NCBI GenBank assembly: GCA_018241505.1
Contig: JAFEDS010000009.1
Span: 1-64,000, forward strand
Length of the DNA stretch: 64,000 nucleotides
Reading direction: 5' to 3'
Source of the DNA: Pseudomonadota bacterium
Lineage (GTDB): Bacteria; Pseudomonadota; Gammaproteobacteria; Steroidobacterales; Steroidobacteraceae
Positions 53,352 to 61,541 of the stretch are shown here, piece by piece. Position 1 is the first letter of the stretch, and each line of letters opens with the position of its first letter. The notes beneath the pieces are model-generated. The model searched no databases and was not told the origin of the DNA. It saw only the letters and a list, made by a program, of their open reading frames with translations. The translations under genes were made by a program, and so were the position numbers.

Positions 53352-54125
53352 TTAATCCTCGTCATCCTCATCATCGTCGTCGTCATCGTCCTCATCATCG
53401 TCCATATCCATATGGGCCGTGGACTTGGCTGCTCCCGCAGCAGCCGGTTTTGCTGGGACAATGACGGGACGGGTCTTCATCTTCGGCCGGGCGTTGAAGA
53501 CCACGATGGTCTTGCCCGTCGCGCGAAGCAGCCCTTGTTCCTCGAGAACCTTCAGCACCCGACCAGCCATTTCGCGTGAGCAACCCACCAGGCGGGACAG
53601 CTCCTGCCGGCTGACCTTGATCTGCATGCCTTCCGGATGCGTCATGGCGTCCGGTTCGCCGCAGAGGTCCATGATCGCGTGTGCAACGCGACCCGTCACA
53701 TCGACGAACGCCAAATCGCCCAGCTTGCGGTTGGTCCGGTCGAGGCGGGTGGCTAGCTGAGTCGCCAGCTCGAAAATTAGCCCCGGGCTTTCCGCGGCAA
53801 TCTGCCGGAAACGCGGGTAGGTCATTTCCGCCAGCTCGCACTGGTTGCGGGTTCGCACCCAGGCACTGCGCGTGGGCTGCTCATAGAACAAGCCCATTTC
53901 ACCGAAGAATTGACCGCGGTTGAGGTAGGCAAGAACCATCTCATTGCCTTCCTCGTCTTCGATCATTACTTCGACCGAGCCGCTGATGATGTAATAGAGG
54001 ACGTCTGGCAAATCACCGGCATGAATCACTACCGTCTTGGACGGTACCGTCCGAATGCGGCAATAGCTCAAGAACCGGTTGATAGCCGGGATGTCGCTCA
54101 ACGGCTTGATGTTTTCTTCCATCAC
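53352..54125 (-). CDS. CRP/Clp/Vfr-family regulator with acidic C-terminal tail
   Basis: This is a cyclic-nucleotide-binding-fold transcription factor. Residues about 15-130 form the cNMP domain (VLYYIISGSVEVMIEDEEGN, LNRGQFFGEMGLFYEQPTRS) and 145-210 the Crp HTH (KVSRQELSRLVGCSREMAGR). It resembles Xanthomonas Clp and Pseudomonas Vfr. Beyond the usual end there is an Ala/Pro/Lys linker and then 16 consecutive Asp/Glu residues (242-257). Total length is 257 against about 210-230 in relatives. Whether it binds cAMP or c-di-GMP is not decidable by eye. Confidence 0.92.
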   Translation of the reverse strand: MMEENIKPLSDIPAINRFLSYCRIRTVPSKTVVIHAGDLPDVLYYIISGSVEVMIEDEEGNEMVLAYLNRGQFFGEMGLFYEQPTRSAWVRTRNQCELAEMTYPRFRQIAAESPGLIFELATQLATRLDRTNRKLGDLAFVDVTGRVAHAIMDLCGEPDAMTHPEGMQIKVSRQELSRLVGCSREMAGRVLKVLEEQGLLRATGKTIVVFNARPKMKTRPVIVPAKPAAAGAAKSTAHMDMDDDEDDDDDDDEDDED

Positions 54126-54163
54126 GGCTCCCCGAATGTCGCCTGTAAGCGGCGGCCCGCTTT

Positions 54164-54190
54164 TTTATACATATGTTTGTAGAACTGCAA
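54164..54190 (-). promoter_or_regulatory. Candidate promoter of the CRP-like gene
   Basis: On the minus strand TTGCAG (54190-54185) and TATAAA (54169-54164) are 15 bases apart, about 40 bases before the ATG. The -10 box is good, the spacing is short. No CRP-type TGTGA/TCACA palindrome was seen nearby. Confidence 0.35.
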
Positions 54191-54232
54191 GCGCTGCCCC
54201 CGCCGCGTTGTTGCTTTAGAACTCAAGAGAAC

Positions 54233-54985
54233 TCAAATCCAGTAGGCCGCGGTTGTCATGACCCGCGCTACGTGACGCATGAGCACACGGACGGGTGCCG
54301 GCAGCTCTGTAGCTCCAGCCGCTTTCGCGGTAGCACCATGACCTATCTCGTCTGTCCGCATTACGTTCAGTATCGCACGGCTGCGCGTGTCGTCTGCAGG
54401 TAAACGCGCCAAATGTTCGTCGAGGTGCCCCTCGACCTGCCGCTCTGTCTCCACAACAAAGCCCAGGCTGGTGCGATCGCCGGCCGCTGCCGCAAGCGCG
54501 CCGATGGCGAACGAGCCGCAATACCACAGGGGGTTGAGCAGGCTGGGCCGTGAATCCAGCTCTTTCAGCCGGGTTTCGCACCAGGCGAGATGGTCGGCCT
54601 CCTCGAGCGCGGCGCGCAGCAACATGTCACGTGTTGCATCGGAGCGGGAGATGAGGGACTGACCGTGATAGAGCGCTTGGGCGGCGACTTCACCGGAATG
54701 ATTGACGCGCATCAGGGCGGCTGACTTGCGGCGGTCGGCGTCCGACAGCACCGGGCGGGTGGCGGGGGCGGGCGAGTTGGCTCCCGGTGACGCGGCGCTT
54801 GCCATAGGGGCGGACCCGGCGTCGGGGGTTGCCGGCCGGGTGGTGCGCGCGGCAGTCGCGGCGCCGGCTGGCGGGGCGTCCGGGACGGGCCGGGAGGCGT
54901 GGGCTGGGGCGAACATGGCCCGCAACGCACGATCGGCTACCGAGATCAGGTGGTCTAAAGGATGTCCGGACTCCATTATTGTCAT
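54233..54985 (-). CDS. coq7: Demethoxyubiquinone hydroxylase Coq7 with Ala/Pro insertion
   Basis: Coq7 (UbiF-type di-iron hydroxylase) acts in ubiquinone synthesis. The C-terminal domain has the duplicated ExxH pattern: [31 protein letters not shown] and [12 protein letters not shown]. Residues about 27-78 are an Ala/Pro/Thr/Ser-rich insertion between an N-terminal helix and the catalytic domain, so the total is 250 residues rather than about 215. It lies near two flavin ubiquinone hydroxylases. Confidence 0.94.
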   Translation of the reverse strand: MTIMESGHPLDHLISVADRALRAMFAPAHASRPVPDAPPAGAATAARTTRPATPDAGSAPMASAASPGANSPAPATRPVLSDADRRKSAALMRVNHSGEVAAQALYHGQSLISRSDATRDMLLRAALEEADHLAWCETRLKELDSRPSLLNPLWYCGSFAIGALAAAAGDRTSLGFVVETERQVEGHLDEHLARLPADDTRSRAILNVMRTDEIGHGATAKAAGATELPAPVRVLMRHVARVMTTAAYWI

Positions 54986-55020
54986 TATAAGCAGGCCTGA
55001 GGGAGCTTTGCGCCGTGGCT

Positions 55021-55049
55021 TTGCATTAGACGAGTCCCTCGACTACACT
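55021..55049 (+). promoter_or_regulatory. Candidate promoter of rplM-rpsI
   Basis: TTGCAT (55021-55026) and TACACT (55044-55049) are separated by exactly 17 bases, in the gap between divergent coq7 and rplM. The predicted leader is about 40 bases. Confidence 0.5.
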
Positions 55050-55095
55050 TCCCGGCCTTTTTTCGACCCCCCTTTTATTGGTATTGGCCTGATTT

Positions 55096-55566
55096 ATGAA
55101 CCAGCCTTCAACCCAAGTGCGCGTGCCCCTGAGCCCCCAGACGGTTTTCGCCAAAGCCGGCGCCATCCGTGGCGATTGGTACCTCATTGACGCCGAGGGC
55201 AAGACCCTTGGTCGCCTGGCCACCGCCATCGCCCATCGCCTGAAGGGCAAGCACAAGGCTGATTACAGCCCGCACGTGGACATGGGCGATCACCTGGTCG
55301 TCATCAACGCCCAGAAGATCCGCGTCACGGGCCGCAAGCTGTCCGACAAGATCTATTACCACCACACCGGCTTCATCGGTGGCATCAAGTCGATTGCCCT
55401 CGAGAAGCTGCTGGCCGAGCACCCGGAGCGCGCTATTGAGATCGCCGTGAAGGGCATGCTCCCGAAGAACCCGCTGGGACGTGCGATGTTTCGCAAGCTC
55501 CACGTGTTCGCCGGAACGGAGCATCCGCACCAGGCGCAGCAACCCAAGCCGCTCGAGATTCAGTAA
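55096..55566 (+). CDS. rplM: 50S ribosomal protein L13
   Basis: L13 is an early-assembly protein of the large subunit. The 156-residue product has [39 protein letters not shown] and [18 protein letters not shown]. An N-terminal extension of about ten residues ([17 protein letters not shown]) precedes the usual start. It is followed by rpsI, as in nearly all bacteria. Confidence 0.97.
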   Translation: MNQPSTQVRVPLSPQTVFAKAGAIRGDWYLIDAEGKTLGRLATAIAHRLKGKHKADYSPHVDMGDHLVVINAQKIRVTGRKLSDKIYYHHTGFIGGIKSIALEKLLAEHPERAIEIAVKGMLPKNPLGRAMFRKLHVFAGTEHPHQAQQPKPLEIQ

Positions 55567-55581
55567 GGACCCGAAGACTAA

Positions 55582-55977
55582 ATGGCCATTCAGCAAAGCA
55601 ACTACGGCACCGGCCGCCGCAAGACCGCCACGGCCCGGGTGTACATGAAGCCCGGCACCGGGAAAATCACGGTGAACGACCGCCCCCTCGATGAATTCTT
55701 CGGCCGCGAGACGGGTCGCATGATCGTCCGCCAGCCGCTCGAGACTGTGCAACTGTCGAACCGGTTCGATTTCACGGTGAAGGTCGACGGCGGTGGCATC
55801 ACCGGCCAGGCCGGCGCGATTCGTCACGGCATCACCCGTGCGCTGATGGAATACGATGAGTCCCTGCGTAAGCCGCTGCGCGACGCCGGATTCGTCACCC
55901 GCGATGCCCGCGAGGTGGAGCGTAAGAAGGTCGGACGCCGTAAGGCCCGTCGCGGACCACAGTACTCCAAGCGCTAA
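55582..55977 (+). CDS. rpsI: 30S ribosomal protein S9
   Basis: S9 reaches with its C-terminal tail to the P-site tRNA. The 131-residue protein has [39 protein letters not shown] and the ending [13 protein letters not shown], whose final Arg contacts tRNA. Confidence 0.98.
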   Translation: MAIQQSNYGTGRRKTATARVYMKPGTGKITVNDRPLDEFFGRETGRMIVRQPLETVQLSNRFDFTVKVDGGGITGQAGAIRHGITRALMEYDESLRKPLRDAGFVTRDAREVERKKVGRRKARRGPQYSKR

Positions 55978-55986
55978 CGCGCTTCA

Positions 55987-56014
55987 GGTGGGCAAGGCTG
56001 CCGCTTTGCCCACC
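55987..56014 (+). terminator. Hairpin after rpsI
   Basis: GGTGGGCAA and TTGCCCACC form a 9-bp perfect stem with a 10-base loop nine bases after the rpsI stop. No T tract follows, so termination is uncertain and the tRNA gene may be cotranscribed. Confidence 0.45.
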
Positions 56015-56044
56015 GCGCGTCTCGACGATTTTTGCCAATTATCG

Positions 56045-56118
56045 TGGGGGATCGTCTAGTGGTAGGACAACGGACTCTGACTCCGTTTACCTAGGTTCGA
56101 ATCCTAGTCCCCCAGCCA
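56045..56118 (+). tRNA. tRNA-Gln (anticodon CTG)
   Basis: The sequence folds as a full cloverleaf with encoded CCA. The acceptor stem pairs TGGGGGA with TCCCCCA and the discriminator is G. The anticodon arm ACGGA-CTCTGAC-TCCGT gives CTG, and the T arm contains GGTTCGAATCC. The T1-A72 end and the sequence resemble E. coli glnU/glnV. It stands alone between rpsI and a terminator-like hairpin. Confidence 0.95.
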
Positions 56119-56127
56119 AAACACGAA

Positions 56128-56158
56128 GAGGCCCCGCAACTGCGGGGCCTCGGCGTTT
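56128..56158. terminator. Terminator-like hairpin after tRNA-Gln
   Basis: GAGGCCCCGC and GCGGGGCCTC form a 10-bp perfect stem with an AACT loop, followed on the plus strand by GGCGTTTT. It may end the tRNA transcript and also the convergent ubi operon. Confidence 0.65.
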
Positions 56159-56187
56159 TGGCGCGGGGCCTAAGATAATGACGGGGG

Positions 56188-57408
56188 TCACCGGGCTGGC
56201 CGAGGCAATTCCCCCGCCACCCCCAACGCCCGACTGATAAACATCCGTTTGAGCTCCTGACTCCGATTCACCCAACCCAGTCCAAGCTGGGCGAGTCTGG
56301 AGACGGGCCCGGAGCCGTGGGCTAGAAAACGATCGAACGCGTCGATTGCCGTGCTCATGAATGCAACTTCACTCTTGCGCCAGCGCTCATAGGATCGCAG
56401 CACCCGCAATGCGCCCGGGTCCTCGCGCTCAATGCGGGCGTCCAAAATCATCTGCGCGAGGGTGGCCGCATCCAGTAGGCCGAGATTTACACCCTGGCCT
56501 GCAAGCGGATGAACAACATGCGCTGCGTCTCCGATGAGAGCACATCGTTGGGTCACGTAGCGATGAGCGCCGATTCGCTTCAACGGAAAGGTGCTGCGCT
56601 CACTAGCCAGGCGTGTAGTTCCCAACGCAAGATCAGACGCGCGATTCAACTCAGATTCGAACTCCGCTGCCGACAGAGCATCCAGGCGAGTTGCCAGGTT
56701 GTTGTCCGCGGACCAGACAATCGAGCTGGTGCCGTCGGCGAGGGGCAGAAACGCCAGTGTTCCATCGCGCATGAATCGCTGCCAGGCAGTCTTCTGGTGC
56801 GAACGTTCCGTGGCCACTGTCGCGACAATGGCGGTCTCGTTGAATTCGACGACGCTGGCAGTGAGGCCCACGGCCTCACGGACGGCCGACTTGGCCCCAT
56901 CGGCGCCGATCACCAGCTTTGCTGAAAACGTGCCAGTGCTCGTGTTGACCACTACTGCATCGGCGTCGACGCGCAAGTCCTGAAAGTCGGCGGACAGGAG
57001 ATGCCCGCCCGCTGCGGTGAATTCATCGAGCAGCGCGGCTTGCAGCAGTCGATTTTCGACAATGTAGCCCAGGTTGGGTTCGCCGACTTCCGCGGCATCG
57101 AAGACTAATGCGTTCTCGGAAGAAGTAGATTCATGCCAGATACGCATGCGCTCGTACGCTTCAACACGCGGCCCGGTGACACGAGGCCACGCGCCCGCGG
57201 AATTGAGAATGCGCTCGCTCGCGCGCGAGATGGCAACGACACGAGAATCCAACGGGCTGCCGGCTGTCGGGAGTTGCGGGCGCTTCGGTTCGAGCAGGCA
57301 CACACTCAGCGGTGAGCGGGTGTTGGATGAGCCGCGAACCAACAGGGTGGCCGCGCACGCGCCAACGGGGCCCCCGCCAACGATCAATACGTCGAACAGA
57401 TCGGTCAT
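56188..57408 (-). CDS. ubiI: FAD-dependent ubiquinone hydroxylase, UbiI/VisC type
   Basis: The 406-residue flavoprotein monooxygenase hydroxylates a ring position in ubiquinone synthesis. It has the FAD Rossmann motif VLIVGGGPVGACAATLL, the GD motif VIGADGAKSAVRE and the second FAD motif CALIGDAAHVVHPLAGQGVN. Its place after ubiH in the ygfB-pepP-ubiH-ubiI order is the main reason for choosing UbiI; UbiF/UbiM-type regioselectivity cannot be excluded. It overlaps ubiH by four bases. Confidence 0.88.
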   Translation of the reverse strand: MTDLFDVLIVGGGPVGACAATLLVRGSSNTRSPLSVCLLEPKRPQLPTAGSPLDSRVVAISRASERILNSAGAWPRVTGPRVEAYERMRIWHESTSSENALVFDAAEVGEPNLGYIVENRLLQAALLDEFTAAGGHLLSADFQDLRVDADAVVVNTSTGTFSAKLVIGADGAKSAVREAVGLTASVVEFNETAIVATVATERSHQKTAWQRFMRDGTLAFLPLADGTSSIVWSADNNLATRLDALSAAEFESELNRASDLALGTTRLASERSTFPLKRIGAHRYVTQRCALIGDAAHVVHPLAGQGVNLGLLDAATLAQMILDARIEREDPGALRVLRSYERWRKSEVAFMSTAIDAFDRFLAHGSGPVSRLAQLGLGWVNRSQELKRMFISRALGVAGELPRPAR

Positions 57409-58802
57409 AACAGTCCCAGGCCGCGCGCCAGCCGCGGTGTTGGACCACCGAAACCGGCGCTCACGCGCGACAGCGCGCTTTTTGCGGGCGGGGACAGATC
57501 AAACAGCAGGAGGCCGAGGTTGCGAAGGGTCCCAACGCCCGGGCGAGAGCTGGCAAACATTTTCACCAGGCCGTCGGTGAACCCCACCACGCCCCGGCGG
57601 TCGGCTTCGCGCCAGGCAGCGAATTGCCGCAGCAGGTCGGGCGAACCAACGTCGGCGCCAATAGGCGCGCTATGCCCAGCACCGTGCGGGCCATTGCCAG
57701 CGGCGCGCGCCAATTCCCCGGCGCCAACATGCGGCCGTGATCCCGCACCGTGCGCCTGTGATTCCGCGCCAGCGTCGGGGCGCAAGCCAACATGCGCGCC
57801 CGCGCCCGCAGCCGCCGCGCCATGGTGTGCGCCTCGAGGCCCGCGAGCATTCGCGCCCACGATAACCTCCGCCAACATGGCCGCGTCCCGCAACCCCAGG
57901 TTGAACCCCTGTCCAGCGACAGGATGCAGCGCCTGTGCGGCATTCCCGATCAGCACAGTACGCGGCGCAACGGTGCTGGTGGCCCGTGTCAGCTTCAAAG
58001 GATAGGACGCCCGGACACCCGCGCGCACGAAACGCCCAGCCCGCCACCCAAAGCGCTCCTGCAGTTCCCGCAGGTAAGTGTTGTTGTCAAACGACAAAAC
58101 CTCGGTGGCGCGGGCGGGTGTACAGGTCCAAATGACACCGTAACTGCCGTCGTGGAGCGGCAGTACCGCCAGTGGGCCTGACTCCGTGAACCGCTCGTAG
58201 GCAGTACCGTCATGCGGCCGATCGGCGCCGACATTGGCAACAATTGCAATCTGGTCGTAGTCCTCAACATCCGCCTCGATGCCGGCGGCAGCCCTGACAA
58301 CCGAGTGCGCCCCGTCGGCGGCAACGACCAGGCGTGCCGACACGGACTCGCCGCCGATTCGAAAGGTGACGGCGTCGGCCCCGATTTCGACCTGTTCGGG
58401 GCGGGCGGGAACCCGTAGTAACACATCGCTCGTGCCCTGGAGCTTGTCCCACAGGGCTGCGCCGATCACCCTGTTGGTTATGACATAACCAAACGCATCG
58501 ATGCCCTGTTCCTCGGCTTTCAGTCGGGCAAAACCGAACCGTCCCGCATCGGAAACATGGATGGTGCGAATGGCGGAAGCCTCAACGGCGAGACGGTCCC
58601 ACACGCCCAGTGCCTGGAAGATTCGTCGGCTGGCATTGCCAAGCGCGGTCGTGCGGTCATCGAAGCTGGGTTGGGTGCTCGAGCCGGGTGCGGTGCCTTC
58701 GACAAGCAGGGTTGAGACGCCGGTGCCGGCCAATCCAACCGCGAGGCTGGCGCCCACCATACCGCCGCCGATAATGGCTACGTTGACATGCGTGTCAGGC
58801 AT
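57405..58802 (-). CDS. ubiH: 2-octaprenyl-6-methoxyphenol hydroxylase with duplicated insertion
   Basis: UbiH is a flavin hydroxylase of ubiquinone synthesis. It has NVAIIGGGMVGASLAVGLAG, VVAADGAHSVVRAAAG and VLIGNAAQALHPVAGQGFNL. Residues about 317-388, after LRDAAMLAEVIV, are an insertion rich in Gly, Ala and His (AHVGLRPDAGAESQAHGAG, HVGAGELARAAGNGPHGAG). In DNA it contains a degenerate tandem repeat of about 63-66 bases. Length is therefore 465 rather than about 390-400. It is coupled to pepP by an eight-base overlap. Confidence 0.92.
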   Translation of the reverse strand: MPDTHVNVAIIGGGMVGASLAVGLAGTGVSTLLVEGTAPGSSTQPSFDDRTTALGNASRRIFQALGVWDRLAVEASAIRTIHVSDAGRFGFARLKAEEQGIDAFGYVITNRVIGAALWDKLQGTSDVLLRVPARPEQVEIGADAVTFRIGGESVSARLVVAADGAHSVVRAAAGIEADVEDYDQIAIVANVGADRPHDGTAYERFTESGPLAVLPLHDGSYGVIWTCTPARATEVLSFDNNTYLRELQERFGWRAGRFVRAGVRASYPLKLTRATSTVAPRTVLIGNAAQALHPVAGQGFNLGLRDAAMLAEVIVGANARGPRGAHHGAAAAGAGAHVGLRPDAGAESQAHGAGSRPHVGAGELARAAGNGPHGAGHSAPIGADVGSPDLLRQFAAWREADRRGVVGFTDGLVKMFASSRPGVGTLRNLGLLLFDLSPPAKSALSRVSAGFGGPTPRLARGLGLL

Positions 58803-60120
58803 GTGATGCGCCAGACATCAAGGCTTCGATGGCTTCAACGGATTTGGGCGCCCCCGAGGTCAGCACCTCCACCCCAGTCTTGGTCACGACCACGTCGTCC
58901 TCGATGCGTACGCCGATGTTATGCATCCGCTTGGGTACGCCGCGTGAGCCGGATGGAATGTAGATGCCGGGCTCGATCGTCATGACCATGCCCGGTTCGA
59001 GCACGCGCCACTCGTCGCCGATCTTGTAGTCGCCGACATCATGCACATCAATACCCAGCCAGTGGCCCGTTCTGTGCATGAAAAAGCGCCGGTACGCAGC
59101 CTCACGTTCCAGTTTCGATACACGCCCCTTCAGTAAACCGAGTTTGACCAGGCCCTGTGTGATGACGTGAACCGCCGCAAGGTGCGGATCGTTCCAATGA
59201 TTGCCGGGCTTCACTTTCGCGATAGCCGCTTCATTGGCTTCGAGCACCAGCTCATACACTGCACGTTGCTCAGGGGAGAAGCGGCCGTTCACCGGATAGG
59301 TGCGAGTGATATCTGAGGCGTAACACTCGTATTCGCAGCCGGCATCCACCAGCAGCAGGTCGCCTTCCTTCAGTGTCTGATTGTTGTCCCGGTAGTGAAG
59401 GACGCAACTATTCGGGCCTCCACCCACGATGGGGTGATACGAGGTGTCGGCGTTGTGGCGCCGGAACTCGTGAATGAGCTCCGCCATCACTTCGAATTCC
59501 TGCCGTCCCGGCTGCGTGAAGCGCATCGCTCGCACATGGGCACCGGCGGCGATCCGGGCTGATTCGCGCATCAGCTCCAGTTCCGTGCGCGACTTGAACA
59601 GACGCATATCGTGGAGCACGTGATCCAGCGCCACGAACTCCTGCGGCGGATGTCGGCCGTTACGCGCCTGCGTACGCAGGCCGTTCACCCAACTGACCAC
59701 CCGCTGATCGAAGTCGGGATACACGCCCATGGTGTAGAACACCTTTTCGCGGTTCTCCAACAACCCCGGAATGATTTCATCGATATCACCTATGGGAAAC
59801 GCATCATCGGCGCCATGATCGCGTTGTGCGCCCTCGGGTCCGGCACGCCGGCCGTCCCAGGTTTCCCGGGTGGGATCGCGCTCGCGCACGAACATCACGT
59901 ACTCCGCCGGTTCGCGGCCGGGAATGAGCACGGCAACGGCTTCCGGTTCGGAAAAGCCCGTTATGTAGTGAAAGTCGCTGTCCTGGCGGTAGGCGTACTC
60001 GACATCGTTATTGCGATGCCGGACCGGGGCGGCGGGCAGGATTGCAATGGAATCGCGGCCCATGAGGCGGGTCAACTGACGGCGCCGGCGGGCAAACTCG
60101 GTCCTGGGGATGGCTTTCAA
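58795..60120 (-). CDS. pepP: Xaa-Pro aminopeptidase
   Basis: PepP removes N-terminal residues preceding proline and is a dimanganese enzyme. The 441-residue protein begins IPRTEFARRRRQLTRLMGRD and has YRQDSDFHYITGFSEPEAV, LLVDAGCEYECYASDITRTY, FFMHRTGHWLGIDVHDVGDY and MTIEPGIYI, supplying the Asp, Asp, His, Glu and Glu ligands. It overlaps ygfB by four bases, as in the E. coli operon. Confidence 0.96.
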   Translation of the reverse strand: MKAIPRTEFARRRRQLTRLMGRDSIAILPAAPVRHRNNDVEYAYRQDSDFHYITGFSEPEAVAVLIPGREPAEYVMFVRERDPTRETWDGRRAGPEGAQRDHGADDAFPIGDIDEIIPGLLENREKVFYTMGVYPDFDQRVVSWVNGLRTQARNGRHPPQEFVALDHVLHDMRLFKSRTELELMRESARIAAGAHVRAMRFTQPGRQEFEVMAELIHEFRRHNADTSYHPIVGGGPNSCVLHYRDNNQTLKEGDLLLVDAGCEYECYASDITRTYPVNGRFSPEQRAVYELVLEANEAAIAKVKPGNHWNDPHLAAVHVITQGLVKLGLLKGRVSKLEREAAYRRFFMHRTGHWLGIDVHDVGDYKIGDEWRVLEPGMVMTIEPGIYIPSGSRGVPKRMHNIGVRIEDDVVVTKTGVEVLTSGAPKSVEAIEALMSGASHA

Positions 60121-60674
60121 TGCAGTGGTACGTTGGGGGGAGCGGGTTGATCGCGCAGGGGTCCGAGCTCATCGAACACCAATTGCACGCCGACCCGTAC
60201 GAACTCGACCAGCTCGGCGTAGGCACTCTCGTTGGACTCGGGAGTCTGTTCGGTGTCCACGGCAACGTGTGTGATTTCGGTGAGGTCGCGCACAATCTCG
60301 CCGATGTCGCCGGGCAGCCCCGACTCATCCTGCACGACGCTCGTTCCGAGCCCGTACAAAAATCCCTGACACCACTGCGCAAGGGCGGCGGTACGCGCAT
60401 CCAGAGGCTCTTCGTCCACGGGCAACAGCAGGTCAAACTCCATCTCCGGCCCTTCGAGGGCCCCGGCCGTGTCGACATACAGCTCGCGCAGGGTTTCCCG
60501 GGCAAGGGGATCGGCCTGTCCTTCCGGCAGTATCTCCAGCAGCCAGTCTTCGAACCTGTAGCCGACCGCCGCGCACAGACACCCCGCCAATGTTCCATGG
60601 GCCTCGGCGGCATCGGCCAGCGAGCGCACGTCGGACAGGACGCGCTGTATTTCCGTGTAGTTCTCAGGAGTCAT
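60117..60674 (-). CDS. ygfB: UPF0149 family protein YgfB
   Basis: YgfB-family proteins have no settled enzymatic role; in Pseudomonas the homologue is reported to influence gene expression and beta-lactam resistance. The 185-residue product shows the family pattern EAHGTLAGCLCAA, CQGFLYGLG and EYAELVEFVRVGVQLVFDEL-like C-terminus. It is the first gene of the pepP-ubiH-ubiI unit and is divergent from the ZapB-like gene. Confidence 0.93.
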   Translation of the reverse strand: MTPENYTEIQRVLSDVRSLADAAEAHGTLAGCLCAAVGYRFEDWLLEILPEGQADPLARETLRELYVDTAGALEGPEMEFDLLLPVDEEPLDARTAALAQWCQGFLYGLGTSVVQDESGLPGDIGEIVRDLTEITHVAVDTEQTPESNESAYAELVEFVRVGVQLVFDELGPLRDQPAPPNVPLH

Positions 60675-60749
60675 TGACGGGGCATTATGCCTGAAGCCCG
60701 TTGCTCCAAGATTGACCGCGTTGAGACTGCCGCTCTATAGTCCCTACGC

Positions 60750-60980
60750 ATGAGCGATACAACAAAAACGCAGCTCGATCTCGAGCTGGTGCGACTTGCA
60801 AAGCGCATTGAAGAGCTCGTCGCCACTGTCGAACACCTCAAGGAAGAGAACCGCGCTTTGCGGCAGCGGCACGAATCGCTGTCGACGGAGCGCGCCTCGC
60901 TGCTGCACAAGAATGAGCAGGTTCGCACACGCGTCGAGGCAATGATCGGGCGCCTGAAGACGATGGAGCACGGCGCTTGA
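60750..60980 (+). CDS. ZapB-like coiled-coil protein (TIGR02449 type)
   Basis: The 76-residue product is almost wholly heptad-repeat coiled coil (LDLELVRLAKRIEELVATVE, HLKEENRALRQRHESL). Small proteins of this type precede zapA in many gammaproteobacteria and are thought to act with it at the division site. Its stop overlaps the TTG of zapA. The division role is inferred from context. Confidence 0.85.
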   Translation: MSDTTKTQLDLELVRLAKRIEELVATVEHLKEENRALRQRHESLSTERASLLHKNEQVRTRVEAMIGRLKTMEHGA

Positions 60981-61297
60981 ATTCCTCCCAGGATCGCGCG
61001 CAGATCAGTCTGCGGATCATGGAGAAGGAATACGTCGTCGCGTGTCCGTACGAGGAACGCTCGGCACTGCTGGATGCAGCGGAATTCCTGAACAGCCGCA
61101 TGCGCGAGATCCGTGACAGCGGCAAGGTTGTGGGCCACGACCGCATCGCCGTCATGGTGGCGCTCAACCTGGCCAATGAATTGTTGCGGCTGAAAAATCG
61201 TGACGCGAAGCTCGAGGGCGAGGTCGCGCCCCGCCTGCGCGCCCTGCGTGAGCGCGTCGAAGGCGCTCTCGAAAAGGGTCAACAGCTCGAATTGTAA
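60977..61297 (+). CDS. zapA: Cell division protein ZapA
   Basis: ZapA bundles FtsZ filaments at the Z ring. The 106-residue protein has ISLRIMEKEYVVACPYEERS, LLDAAEFLNSRMREIRDSGK and a coiled-coil C-terminus (LNLANELLRLKNRD). The start is TTG, coupled to the preceding gene. zapA is followed by 6S RNA and fau, the arrangement seen in E. coli. Confidence 0.95.
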   Translation: MNSSQDRAQISLRIMEKEYVVACPYEERSALLDAAEFLNSRMREIRDSGKVVGHDRIAVMVALNLANELLRLKNRDAKLEGEVAPRLRALRERVEGALEKGQQLEL

Positions 61298-61343
61298 AAG
61301 CGAGCTGCAGCAGGCGGCGCATGACTAGTGTAGAGTCGATCGG

Positions 61344-61533
61344 GCGTCGCCTGCGGTGTTCGACAGCGGGCCGGGTAACCTCGGGCCTTAATTTGTATAC
61401 CCCGGGACATTAGGGCTTGCGGTCAGAATTGTGCAAGTCCGCCTTGAGCGGAAAGCCTTACCTGCTGCAGTTCGTCCCACTTGTTGCTCTGGTCCGAGAG
61501 CAACGGCCAGCACCGGCACCCGCGGGTGGACGC
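61344..61533 (+). ncRNA. ssrS: 6S RNA
   Basis: 6S RNA mimics an open promoter and sequesters the sigma-70 holoenzyme in stationary phase. This stretch lies between zapA and fau, the standard site, and is about 190 bases long. The ends pair: GCGTC (61344) with GACGC (61529), then CCTGCGG with CCGCGGG. Inside, GTTCGACAGCGGGCC resembles the 5' bubble strand of E. coli 6S, and AGGGCTT (61412-61418) pairs with AAGCCTT (61453-61459) at the apical arm. Exact ends are estimates. Confidence 0.88.
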
Positions 61534-61541
61534 ATGTCTCT

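Noticed and set aside
61431-61541. Upstream extension of fau
   Set aside because: It lies within the 6S RNA and lacks family residues; the ATG at 61542 gives the normal protein.
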